A stretch of 64,000 nt of DNA, taken from contig NZ_MWMO01000003.1 in assembly GCF_002556635.1 (NCBI RefSeq), positions 1 through 64,000 of the forward strand, read 5' to 3'. Below the pieces are notes generated by a model. It saw only the letters and a program-made list of their open reading frames with translations, was not told the DNA's origin and made no database searches. Of this stretch, positions 37,106 to 45,174 are shown one piece after another. Position numbers and translations under genes: made by a program. This stretch comes from Novosphingobium sp. PC22D. GTDB lineage: Bacteria; Pseudomonadota; Alphaproteobacteria; Sphingomonadales; Sphingomonadaceae. How positions within the stretch are numbered: the first letter of the stretch is position 1; every line of letters starts with the position of its first letter.

Positions 37106-37624
37106 CTATGCGTCGGCGGCGTGGCCTTTGAGGGCAAGTCCGGTCTCGAAGAATACGTCGGTCATCTGCAACCTGCCGTAATCGGTCAGCCGCACATTCG
37201 CGTATTCCCTGCCGTCGCGCGGGCAGAGTTCGACGAAGCCGAAGTTCCTCAGCAACCCGAGCCAGCGGTGGACAAGGGCGCGGGCGAGGCCGGTCTCGAT
37301 GCGAATGCCGGTCTCGGACTCGCGATTGTCGCGCCGTTCGAACAGGAGCAGCAGGATCGACCAGGCGGGCCCCTCTATCCAACGGGGATCGAAGCTTTCC
37401 TTGCGCTTGCGCTGAAGCGTGCGCGCGATGCGCAGAAGCCCGTCGACATCGGGCATTTCGGCAAGTTGCCAGCGGCTCTGGTCGGCGGCCGAAACGCCGC
37501 CTCGGCCTTCGGGCGACTCGCCCTCCGAGAGCCGCGCGCGCAGATCAGCGACTTCGCATCGCAGTCGCCGCAATTCTGTGTGGATGAGGGAGCGCTGCTC
37601 GCTCTCGTGGCGGGACTTCGTCAT
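37106..37624 (-). CDS. winged-helix (MarR-like) DNA-binding protein
   Basis: A 172-residue protein. The N-terminal half is a charged helix with coiled-coil character (SEQRSLIHTELRRLRCEVAD). The C-terminal half resembles a winged helix: helices around GPAWSILLLLFERRDN and LARALVHRWLGLLRNFGFVE, then a wing strand (REYANVRLTDYGRLQM). This pattern suggests a small transcriptional regulator. I chose the start at 37624 (MTKSRHESE); a GTG at 37711 would add a Pro/Ala-rich leader. A long hairpin lies just upstream (37698-37731). The target is unknown. Confidence 0.7.
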   Translation of the reverse strand: MTKSRHESEQRSLIHTELRRLRCEVADLRARLSEGESPEGRGGVSAADQSRWQLAEMPDVDGLLRIARTLQRKRKESFDPRWIEGPAWSILLLLFERRDNRESETGIRIETGLARALVHRWLGLLRNFGFVELCPRDGREYANVRLTDYGRLQMTDVFFETGLALKGHAADA

Positions 37625-37999
37625 GGGCGGAGCCGCTTCAGGCAGAGCGGGTCGCGGCGCGTGCGCCAGATGCGCCACCGTCACAAGCGGCCATCGGTGC
37701 GGCACCGTCACGCATCGTGCACGGCGCCGCAGCTATCGGATCTATCGACATGCATCTCTCCTGCGATCGCGAGGCGAGACGGGCAGAGTGATGCTACACC
37801 GCCGGCGGGGACGCGTCGATATGTCTTGCAACGTGTGGTCCGAAGGGACGCTCGCCTTGGGCCGCGCCATCGAATTGCCCGATCCGCAGCCATTTCCTTG
37901 ACTTTTGCGCCGATATCCTCAAAGGGCCACCGCAAGGATCGCTTAGGGGATCGCACCAGCACGGGCCCGGCCCGGCTCCGCGACCGCAAGGCTAGGTCC
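37625..37999. other. 375-bp intergenic region between divergent wHTH and DEAD-box genes
   Basis: No convincing gene. It contains a long imperfect hairpin (37698-37731) next to the wHTH gene and otherwise serves as the promoter and leader region of the DEAD-box helicase. TTGACT near 37898 could be a -35 element, but no matching -10 at normal spacing is visible. The open frames here are continuations of shadows. Confidence 0.5.
37698..37731. repeat. imperfect inverted repeat (hairpin or operator)
   Basis: Nested complementary arms: TGCGG/CCGCA outside, CCGT/ACGG next, CACG/CGTG inside, with a 2x2 internal loop, one bulged C and a 3-nt loop. It lies 74 nt upstream of the winged-helix gene start and about 270 nt upstream of the DEAD-box gene, so it could be an autoregulatory operator or an RNA structure in a leader. 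Confidence 0.5.
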
Positions 38000-39400
38000 A
38001 TGATGGCACTTTCCGGAAAAATCGCACCGCCTATGAGTTTCGCCGATCTCGGCCTTTCAGACGAATTGCTGCAAGCGGTTACCACCGCCGGCTACGACAC
38101 GCCCACGCCGATCCAGGCTCAGGCGATCCCTTCAGTGCTGATGATGCGCGACCTGATCGGGATCGCGCAGACCGGCACGGGCAAGACCGCGAGCTTCGTT
38201 CTGCCGATGATCGACATCCTCGCGCATGGCCGTCGCCGCGCGCTTATGCCGCGTTCGCTGATCCTTGAGCCGACCCGCGAGCTCGCCGCGCAAGTCGCCG
38301 AGAACTTCGAGAAGTACGGCAAGAACCACGATCTCAAGATGGCGCTGCTGATCGGCGGCGTGCAGATGGGTGACCAGATCAAGGCGCTGCAGGACGGCGT
38401 CGATGTGCTGATCGCGACGCCGGGTCGCCTGATGGACCTGTTCGAGCGGGGCAAGATCCTGCTGACCGGCTGCGACCTGCTGGTGATCGACGAGGCGGAC
38501 CGGATGCTCGACATGGGGTTCATTCCCGATATCGAGAACATCTGCACCAAGTTGCCGGCCGCGCGGCAGACTTTGCTGTTCTCGGCGACGATGCCGCCGC
38601 CGATCGAAAAGCTGGCCGCCAAGTTCCTCTCGAATCCGAAGAAGATCGAGGTCGCGCGCGCGGCGACGGCGAACGTCAACATCGCGCAGCACAAGGTCTT
38701 CCTCGATCAGCGCAAGAAGCGCGAGGCGCTGCGCACGCTGCTCAGGACCGATGACGTCAAGACAGCGATCGTCTTCTGCAATCGCAAGACGACGGTGCGC
38801 GAGCTCAACAAGAGCCTGCAGGGCCATGGATTCGCCAGTGGCGAGATCCACGGTGACATGGACCAGTCCGCCCGGCTCGCCGAGTTGAAGCGGTTCAAGG
38901 ACGGCCAGGTCAATATCCTCGTCGCTTCCGACGTCGCGGCGCGCGGACTCGATATCAAGGGCGTGAGCCACGTGTTCAACTTCGACACGCCCTGGCACCC
39001 CGACGACTACGTCCACCGGATCGGCCGCACCGGACGCGCCGGGGCGACCGGGCGCGCCTTCACGTTCGTTTCGGCCGCCGATGCCGAGGCGATCGAGAAC
39101 GTCGAGAAGCTGACCAAGGTCGAGATCCCGGTCTTCACCCTGGATTCCTCCGCCAAGGCGCCGCCGAAGCAAGACGCCCCGCAGGACAAGCCGGCGAAGC
39201 AGAAGAGTTCGGCACAATCATCCCGCCAGCGCAAGTCGGAAACGCCGGTGGAGGCCGAGACCGAAACGCGGGCCGCGAAGCCCGAACCCCGGTCGAGACC
39301 GCCGCGCCGCCGCGAGCGCGAGCCTGAGCCCGAAGCGGTTGAGGACGGCGCCTGGAACGGCCCCATCCCGGGCTTCCTGCAAGTCTCCGCGCTGGCCTGA
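38000..39400 (+). CDS. DEAD-box ATP-dependent RNA helicase (RhlE-like)
   Basis: A 466-residue RNA helicase with all core motifs: Q motif (GYDTPTPIQAQAIP), I (AQTGTGKT), Ia (PTREL), Ib (TPGR), II (DEAD in LLVIDEADRMLDMGF), III (SAT), IV (IVFCNRK), V (VASDVAARGLDI) and VI (HRIGRTGRAG). The C-terminal extension after about residue 385 is Lys/Arg/Glu/Pro-rich and disordered, ending in the short NGPIPGFLQVSAL, as in RhlE-type proteins of this order. Probable role in ribosome assembly or mRNA turnover. I chose ATG 38000; a second ATG follows directly. Confidence 0.93.
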   Translation: MMALSGKIAPPMSFADLGLSDELLQAVTTAGYDTPTPIQAQAIPSVLMMRDLIGIAQTGTGKTASFVLPMIDILAHGRRRALMPRSLILEPTRELAAQVAENFEKYGKNHDLKMALLIGGVQMGDQIKALQDGVDVLIATPGRLMDLFERGKILLTGCDLLVIDEADRMLDMGFIPDIENICTKLPAARQTLLFSATMPPPIEKLAAKFLSNPKKIEVARAATANVNIAQHKVFLDQRKKREALRTLLRTDDVKTAIVFCNRKTTVRELNKSLQGHGFASGEIHGDMDQSARLAELKRFKDGQVNILVASDVAARGLDIKGVSHVFNFDTPWHPDDYVHRIGRTGRAGATGRAFTFVSAADAEAIENVEKLTKVEIPVFTLDSSAKAPPKQDAPQDKPAKQKSSAQSSRQRKSETPVEAETETRAAKPEPRSRPPRRREREPEPEAVEDGAWNGPIPGFLQVSALA

Positions 39401-39459
39401 CTCCGCTTCGCTCGGCGCGGGCTTGACGTGCGCCCGGGCCCGTGCGGAATCCGGCAGCG

Positions 39460-40998
39460 TCAGACCGCCGCGAACTGGTACATCATCTCGACGTAGCCCA
39501 TCGTCGCGTCGACGATCCCGGCGACCTTGGGATTGCTCGATTCAACGACATAGTATTCGTCCGGCGCATGCGCGCCCGAGCCGTGCCCGAGGCCGAAGTG
39601 ACCTGCGGGAATCGAGAGCGGCGGCGCGGTGAAAGTCGCGCCCGGCCATGAGCCCGCGAGCCGGGGATTGAGGCTCGCGGTCACGCCCAGCGCCTTGTAG
39701 GTGGCGAGTTCGGCCTGGATCAGCCGGCTGTCCTCGGCGGTCTCCGTCGGATCGTAGCCGCCCGAAAAATTCGTTTCGACGTCGGTGAATCCGCGCTTGT
39801 CGAGGTGCGCGCGCAGCTTGCGTTCGGCTTCGGCGCGGGTCTGGTTCGGCACGAGCCGCAGATCCAGCTTGGCCACCGCGCGGCCGGGCAGGATCGTCTT
39901 GCCGCCGGGCCCGGTGTAGCCGCCGACCAGTCCTTCGATGTTGACCGTGGGCTGGCTCGCGAGCCGTTCGAGCGCCTGGTTGTAGGGCAGGTCGTCGATC
40001 CAGTGCGTCACGCCCAGCGAAGCCATTTCCTTGGCCTCGTCGGATGTGGCGGCGACCTGGGCGATGAGGTCCTTCTCGCGCTGCGTCAGCGCTCGCACGT
40101 TCTCGAACCATCCGTCGATCGCGGCCGTGTTCCCGTCGGGCGTGACGAGCGTCTGCAGAGCCTGGATCAGCCGCCATGCGGGCGAATCGACCATGGCCTT
40201 GCGGCTCGAATGGATGTCGCCCTTGGGGCCGCGCCCCCATTTTTCGCCGCTGGCGACGAGTTCGAGCTCGACCACGCCCTTCGAGCCGAGGTTGACTTCG
40301 ACTTCGCCGTCCGGTCCCTGCCAGCTCGCGGGGATGAAGATGCCGCCGGCCTTCCTGAGCGCGGGCATGACGTCGGCGTGCGTGGCGAGCTGCTTGAAGT
40401 GCGGCGAGCCGATCTCCTCCTCGCCCTCGCAGATCAGCACGAGGTTGACCGGCGGCTTGACCTTGGCCGCCTTCATCGCGTGGAGCGAGGCGAGCAGCGT
40501 GGCTTCCGGTCCCTTCTGATTGACCGCGCCGCGCCCGACGATCGCCTTGCCCCAGTTCGGCTTGTCGACGATCCGCGCCTCGAGCGGCGGCGAGGACCAC
40601 TCGGCCGGGTCGAACTGCTTGACGTCGTACATGAAATAGATGCCGAGCGTGGTCGGCGCGCCGTTGTCCATCACGCCGAACACGCCGGGATGGCCATCGG
40701 TCGGGATGATCTTGACGTCCGTGAACCCGGCATCGCTCGCGAGCTGCGCCATGTATTTCGCACCCTCGGCCATGTTGCGGTTTTCCGCCGCGATCGAGGG
40801 CAGCGCGATCCAGTCCTGGATGCGCTTCACGCTGGCCTCGCGCTGGGCGAGCGCGGCGGCGCGAATCCGCGCCCTGACGTCGTCGGCCGCGAAGGCCGCG
40901 CCGCTCGATGCCAGCGCCATCCCGGCTCCCACCAGCATGGACGAGCGCAGCATGGCCCGGCGATCGAATTGCGCGAAATTCCCAAAGCCGTCCGTCAT
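39460..40998 (-). CDS. exported M20-family metallohydrolase with two altered metal ligands
   Basis: A 512-residue M20/M25/M40 peptidase-like protein with a twin-arginine-like signal (FDRRAMLRSSMLVGAGMALASSGAAFA). The fold is clear: EGEEEIGSPHF (general base and metal Glu), a dimerisation/lid domain (about 240-370) and GLGHGSGAHAPDEYYV (C-terminal His ligand). But the normal first ligand motif GHxDV reads FMYDV, with Met123 in place of His, and the bridging Asp in GRGxxDxKG reads GRGAVNQKG, with Asn160. The protein may bind one metal, bind metals differently, or have lost peptidase activity. The coding frame is intact and codon use normal, so decay is unlikely. It converges with the helicase gene. 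Confidence 0.85.
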   Translation of the reverse strand: MTDGFGNFAQFDRRAMLRSSMLVGAGMALASSGAAFAADDVRARIRAAALAQREASVKRIQDWIALPSIAAENRNMAEGAKYMAQLASDAGFTDVKIIPTDGHPGVFGVMDNGAPTTLGIYFMYDVKQFDPAEWSSPPLEARIVDKPNWGKAIVGRGAVNQKGPEATLLASLHAMKAAKVKPPVNLVLICEGEEEIGSPHFKQLATHADVMPALRKAGGIFIPASWQGPDGEVEVNLGSKGVVELELVASGEKWGRGPKGDIHSSRKAMVDSPAWRLIQALQTLVTPDGNTAAIDGWFENVRALTQREKDLIAQVAATSDEAKEMASLGVTHWIDDLPYNQALERLASQPTVNIEGLVGGYTGPGGKTILPGRAVAKLDLRLVPNQTRAEAERKLRAHLDKRGFTDVETNFSGGYDPTETAEDSRLIQAELATYKALGVTASLNPRLAGSWPGATFTAPPLSIPAGHFGLGHGSGAHAPDEYYVVESSNPKVAGIVDATMGYVEMMYQFAAV

Positions 40999-41061
40999 GT
41001 CGTGCGTCCCCCTTGCGGCCTGCGCTCAGCATGGGACAAGGCGGCAGGGGATGGCAAGCGC

Positions 41062-43359
41062 TCAGGCGGGTCTGACGAAACTGTCTATCAGTCGCTTGCG
41101 GCCGGCCTGTTCGAAATCGATCTCGAGCTTGTTGCCTTCCTGCCCGGCGACGGTGCCGTAGCCGAACTTTTCGTGGAACACGCGGTCGCCGATGGCGATA
41201 TCGGTGCGCGGCTTGGCGGCGAAGCTCGCGGCGCTGCGCGTGTTCTCGGCGACGCGGCGCGGCGTCGCGTCATACTCCCTGGCGGCCGCGCGCTGCCAGC
41301 CGGGCCCGCGCGTGACCACGCGCGAGGGCTGCGCGCGCGCGACGTCGGCGAAGGGATCGGAATGCTCGGACCATTGCGCCCGCCACAGCGAGGCGCCGCC
41401 CGTCAGCGTGGTTTCGCTTTCGACGTGGTCCTCGGGCAGCTCGGCGACGAACCGCGAGGGGATCGAGCTTGTCCATTGCCCGTAGATGCGCCGGTTGGCG
41501 GCGTGCAGGATCGTGCAGCGCCGCCGCGCGCGGGTGATGGCGACATAGGCGAGGCGGCGCTCCTCCTCGAGGCTGGCGAGCCCGCCTTCGTCGAGCGATC
41601 GCTGCGAGGGGAACACGCCTTCCTCCCAGCCCGGCAGGAAGACATGATCGAATTCCAGCCCCTTGGCGGCGTGCATGGTCATGATCGTGACCTTCTCGGT
41701 GTCGTCCGCCGCGTCGTTGTCCATGACGAGGCTGACGTGCTCGAGGAAGTCGCCGAGGGTGACGTATTCCTCCATCGCGCGCGCCAGTTCGGTGAGGTTC
41801 TCGAGCCGTCCGGCCGCTTCGGTCGACTTTTCCGCCTGCAGGGCGTCGGTATAGCCCGATTCGTCGAGCACGGTGCGCATCAGGTCCGCCGGGCTCTCGC
41901 CCGTCGCGAGCTCGCGCCAGCGCGAGAAGTCGCGCATCAAGGCCAGCAGCGTGTTGCGCGCGCGAGCCGGCAACTCGTCGGTGTCGACGATCTCGATCGC
42001 CGCCGCCGCCAGCGGAATGCCGCGCCGCCGCGCCAGCACGTGCAGCTTTTCGAGCGCCTTGGCGCCGAGTCCGCGCTTGGGCGTGTTGTAGATGCGCTCG
42101 AAGGCGAGATCGTCCGCGGGCTGGGCGATCACGCGCAGATAGGCCAGCGCGTCGCGGATCTCGGCGCGTTCGTAAAAGCGGAAGCCGCCGATGATGCGGT
42201 AGCCGAGCCCGATCTGGATGAAGCGGTCCTCGAACTCGCGCGTCTGGTACTGCGCGCGCACGAGGATCGCGACCTGATCGAGCGGCGCGCCCTCGCGCTC
42301 CAGCCGCTCGATCTCGTCGCCGACCCGGCGCGCCTCCTCGGGCGCGTCCCACACGCCGATCACGCGCAACGGATCGCCGGGATGGCGCTCGGTCCACAAG
42401 GTCTTGCCGAGCCGCTGGCTGTTCTCGCTGATCAGTCCCGAGGCCGCGGCGAGGATCTGCGGGGTCGAGCGGTAGTTCTGTTCGAGCCGGATTACCTTGG
42501 CGCCGGGAAAATCCTTCTCGAACCGCAGGATATTGGCAACTTCCGCACCGCGCCACGAATAGATCGACTGGTCGTCGTCGCCCACCACGCAGATGTTGCG
42601 GCGCTCCTGCGCGATCAGCCGCAGCCACAGGTACTGGACCTGATTGGTGTCCTGGTATTCGTCGACCATCACGTATTTGAAACGCTGGCGATAATGTTCG
42701 AGCACTTCACGCTCGGTGCGCAGGATGTTGAGCATGTGCAGCAGCAGGTCGCCGAAATCGCACGCGTTCAGCGCCTTTAGCCGGTCCTGGTAGAGCTTGT
42801 AGAAGCGCTGGCCCTTGCCGTTCGCGTAAGCCTCGTTCTCGGCCGCGTCGAGATCGCCGGGATTGAGCCCGCGGTTCTTCCAGCGATCGATGCAGCCGGC
42901 AAGCTGGCGCGCGGGCCAGCGCTTTTCGTCGAGCCCCTCGGACTGGATGAGCTGCTTGAGCAGGCGAAGCTGATCGTCGGTGTCGATGATCGTGTAGTTG
43001 GGTTGCAGCCCCACCAGCTCGGCATGACGGCGCAGCATCTTGGCCGCGATCGAATGGAAGGTTCCGAGCCAGGGCATGCCCTCCACCGCCGGCCCGATGA
43101 GCTGGCCGACGCGCTCGCGCATTTCGCGCGCGGCCTTGTTGGTGAAGGTGACGCACAGGATTTCGGATGGCCAGGCGAGCCGGGCACGCACGAGATGCGC
43201 AAGCCGCGCGGTCAGCGCGGCGGTCTTGCCCGTGCCCGCGCCCGCGAGCATCAGCACCGGCCCCTCGGTCGTGAGAACGGCCTCGCGCTGCGGGGCGTTC
43301 AGGCCCTGGATAAGAGGGTCGTCGGAGGCAGCGGGCAGGGGGGCAGGCGGTGCGTTCAC
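41062..43359 (-). CDS. uvrD: ATP-dependent DNA helicase UvrD/PcrA
   Basis: Superfamily 1A 3'-5' helicase of about 765 residues acting in nucleotide-excision and mismatch repair. Motifs in order: LNAPQREAVLTTEGPVLMLA (Q motif), AGAGTGKTAAL (Walker A), VTFTNKAAREM (Ia), MVDEYQDTN (II), VGDDDQSIYSWRGA (III), LEQNYRST (IV), MTMHAAKGLEFDHVFLPG (V) and YVAITRARRR (VI). A Tudor-like C-terminus (FGYGTVAGQEGNKLEIDF) binds RNA polymerase in relatives. I favour the GTG start at 43359 (N-A-P-P-A-P-L-P); the ORF is open to 43422, where it would overlap the next gene. Confidence 0.95.
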   Translation of the reverse strand: MNAPPAPLPAASDDPLIQGLNAPQREAVLTTEGPVLMLAGAGTGKTAALTARLAHLVRARLAWPSEILCVTFTNKAAREMRERVGQLIGPAVEGMPWLGTFHSIAAKMLRRHAELVGLQPNYTIIDTDDQLRLLKQLIQSEGLDEKRWPARQLAGCIDRWKNRGLNPGDLDAAENEAYANGKGQRFYKLYQDRLKALNACDFGDLLLHMLNILRTEREVLEHYRQRFKYVMVDEYQDTNQVQYLWLRLIAQERRNICVVGDDDQSIYSWRGAEVANILRFEKDFPGAKVIRLEQNYRSTPQILAAASGLISENSQRLGKTLWTERHPGDPLRVIGVWDAPEEARRVGDEIERLEREGAPLDQVAILVRAQYQTREFEDRFIQIGLGYRIIGGFRFYERAEIRDALAYLRVIAQPADDLAFERIYNTPKRGLGAKALEKLHVLARRRGIPLAAAAIEIVDTDELPARARNTLLALMRDFSRWRELATGESPADLMRTVLDESGYTDALQAEKSTEAAGRLENLTELARAMEEYVTLGDFLEHVSLVMDNDAADDTEKVTIMTMHAAKGLEFDHVFLPGWEEGVFPSQRSLDEGGLASLEEERRLAYVAITRARRRCTILHAANRRIYGQWTSSIPSRFVAELPEDHVESETTLTGGASLWRAQWSEHSDPFADVARAQPSRVVTRGPGWQRAAAREYDATPRRVAENTRSAASFAAKPRTDIAIGDRVFHEKFGYGTVAGQEGNKLEIDFEQAGRKRLIDSFVRPA

Positions 43360-43478
43360 ATGCGAACAACTAGGGAACGCGTTGTCGCGGCGCAAGGTCG
43401 GTTCGTCGCACCAGCGGAACAATGAACGGCTTCAATCGTCGATTCGGCATCGTGACGAACAATAATCGGAGAGACGTT

Positions 43479-44243
43479 ATGCGTAGTATCCTTCTTGCCG
43501 GCGCCGGCGCGATCGCGCTTGTGGGTGTGCCGGCCGCCCAGGCCCAGATGACCGACACGACCGTCGAGACGGCCACTTCCCCGGACACCATGGTGACCGA
43601 GACGACCACGACCGTCACCGAGCCTGCTCAGCCCGCACCTGACTCGAGCGTGCCGGGCTCCACCAATGCCGTGAGCGACAAGCGCGGCGGGTATGAAATG
43701 ACGCCGCAGCAGACCAGCGTCTACAAGACCTGGACGGTCGAAAAGCGCGCCGACTACGATGCCTGGCCGGTAAGTTATCAGGAATATTACTGGACGCTCG
43801 ATCCGGGCCAGCAGCAGGGCTATTGGGCGCTGACCCCCGATCAGCGCGGCAAGATCTACCAGATGTCGCCAGAGCAGCGCGCGATCGCCTGGAAGTCGGT
43901 CCGACAGCAGCTTGCGGGCGCGACGCCGACCACGCCGCCGGGGCAGGCCAATCCTCCGGGGCAGGGCATTCCGACCAACGGCGTGCCGAATCCGAAGATG
44001 GCCAACCAGGCGGTTCAGCCGGCGATGCCCAAGGACGAGAGCTATCAGGGCGGCCCTTACAAAGGCGCGCTGACGCCGCCGCCGGCGGACGCGATGAACA
44101 AGGACTACCCGGTCTGCAAGGGCGACGTGCAGGATAGCTGCGTCAACCCGCGCGAAGCCGGGATGAACTGGGGCAATCGCCCGCTCGATCACTGGCCGGG
44201 GCAGCCCGCCAGCGAGATGAAAGAAGACGATCTGGGCGGTTGA
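43479..44243 (+). CDS. exported protein with C-terminal NPREAG/PLDHWPG motif
   Basis: A 254-residue secreted or periplasmic protein. A signal peptide (RSILLAGAGAIALVGVPAAQA) is followed by a Thr-rich stretch (about 27-50), a Tyr/Trp/Gln-rich middle with short repeats (TWTVEKRADYDAWPVSYQEY, DPGQQQGYWALTPDQRGKIY) reminiscent of sphingomonad surface proteins, and a Pro-rich region. The final 40 residues contain DSCVNPREAGMNWGNRPLDH and WPGQPASE. The same motif ends the next gene product. I chose ATG 43479 behind CGGAGAG; the frame from 43422 adds a non-signal extension. Function unknown. Followed by a strong terminator. Confidence 0.78.
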   Translation: MRSILLAGAGAIALVGVPAAQAQMTDTTVETATSPDTMVTETTTTVTEPAQPAPDSSVPGSTNAVSDKRGGYEMTPQQTSVYKTWTVEKRADYDAWPVSYQEYYWTLDPGQQQGYWALTPDQRGKIYQMSPEQRAIAWKSVRQQLAGATPTTPPGQANPPGQGIPTNGVPNPKMANQAVQPAMPKDESYQGGPYKGALTPPPADAMNKDYPVCKGDVQDSCVNPREAGMNWGNRPLDHWPGQPASEMKEDDLGG

Positions 44244-44264
44244 GCGCCCGACAGGCAGCCGATG

Positions 44265-44292
44265 GGGGCGCCGCGCGAGCGGCGCCCCTTTT
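44265..44292 (+). terminator. intrinsic terminator after the NPREAG-motif protein gene
   Basis: Perfect 10-bp stem GGGGCGCCGC (44265-44274) and GCGGCGCCCC (44279-44288), closed by a GCGA tetraloop and followed by TTTTCGTTTT. A textbook Rho-independent terminator 22 nt after the stop. Confidence 0.9.
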
Positions 44293-44361
44293 CGTTTTGC
44301 GTCATGCCAATCGAACCGGCATAGTCCGGCCAACGCGCAAGACCGCATGGGAGTGCTGCCA

Positions 44362-44625
44362 GTGAAGAAGCTCAACTTCGCCATCGCCGCGAGCGCCGCA
44401 ATGTTCATGGGCGGGGTCGCCGTCGCCGATCACGACATGCCCAAGGCCGAAGTGGTCGAAAAGGACGCCAGGGGCCGGCCGACCAAGGTCATGATCGAGG
44501 GCAAGGAATACGTCGTGTGCACCAGCGACGGTCAGGACGGCTGCATAAATCCGCGCGAGGCGGGTCTCAAGTTCGGCAACACCCCGCTCGACCACTGGCC
44601 GGGCAAGCCCGCCAGCGAGGACTAG
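44362..44625 (+). CDS. small exported protein with the same C-terminal NPREAG/PLDHWPG motif
   Basis: An 87-residue protein with a signal peptide (KKLNFAIAASAAMFMGGVAVA) and a short mature part. Its C-terminal half, DGCINPREAGLKFGNTPLDH then WPGKPASED, repeats the end of the preceding gene product almost position for position. I favour the GTG start at 44362 because GGGAG lies 8 nt upstream and the signal peptide starts there; ATG 44347 in the same frame is the alternative. The terminator between the two genes implies a separate promoter. Two cysteines (VVCTSDGQDGC) are conserved with the paralogue. Family not recognised. Confidence 0.78.
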   Translation: MKKLNFAIAASAAMFMGGVAVADHDMPKAEVVEKDARGRPTKVMIEGKEYVVCTSDGQDGCINPREAGLKFGNTPLDHWPGKPASED

Positions 44626-44631
44626 GCGCGG

Positions 44632-45174
44632 CTACTCCTTGCGCAGCAGATGCAAGCGCGCGCGGCCGACATCGCGCGTCGCGTCGGCAGTGAAGCCTTT
44701 GACCGTAATCCCCTCGCCGCGCGCGGTCTCGATGCTCACCCAGGTCGCGGGCGCGATCCAGCCGAGACGTGCGAGCTTGTCGAGCGCGACCGCCCCGGCG
44801 CCGGTGTCGTAGGGCGGGTCCATCATGACGAGGTCGAGCGGCGCATTGGCGGGGCCGACCGCCAGCGCCGAAGTCGCGCGCACGTCACAGCGCGATTGCG
44901 CGCGCAGGTTGGCGATATTGGTGCGGATCGCGCGGATCGCGCCCGCGTCCTGCTCGACGAAGAGGCAATGTGCCGCGCCGCGCGACAGCGCCTCCAGACC
45001 CAGCGCGCCCGATCCCGCGAAGAAATCGCCCACGCGCAAGTCCTCGAAGGCGCCGAGTCGGCTCGCCAGCATCGAGAACAGCGTCTCGCGAGTGCGGTCG
45101 GCGGTGGGACGCGTGGCATCGCCCTGCGGCGCCATGAGCTTGCGCCCGCGCCATTCGCCAGCAACGATCCTCAG
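44632..45174 (-). CDS. rsmD: 16S rRNA (guanine-966-N2) methyltransferase, apparent CTG start
   Basis: A 180-residue SAM-dependent methyltransferase modifying G966 of 16S rRNA. The N-terminus RIVAGEWRGRKLMAP, RPTADRTRETLFSML, motif I VGDFFAGSGALGLEALSRGA and the catalytic VMMDPPYDTG are diagnostic. No ATG, GTG or TTG lies near the conserved start; the frame is open to an ATG at 45390, deep inside rluB. The best candidate is CTG 45174, which gives the normal family N-terminus (LRIVAGEW), sits about 9 nt after GGGAGG, and overlaps the rluB stop as CTGA, the same geometry as the many ATGA junctions here. An ATC start one codon earlier is a weaker option. Confidence 0.85.
   Translation of the reverse strand: MRIVAGEWRGRKLMAPQGDATRPTADRTRETLFSMLASRLGAFEDLRVGDFFAGSGALGLEALSRGAAHCLFVEQDAGAIRAIRTNIANLRAQSRCDVRATSALAVGPANAPLDLVMMDPPYDTGAGAVALDKLARLGWIAPATWVSIETARGEGITVKGFTADATRDVGRARLHLLRKE

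Noticed and set aside
39805-42780. A 991-codon plus-strand frame under the M20 hydrolase and uvrD genes
   Set aside because: Arg/Ala-rich shadow with no motif; both minus-strand genes are complete with conserved motifs.
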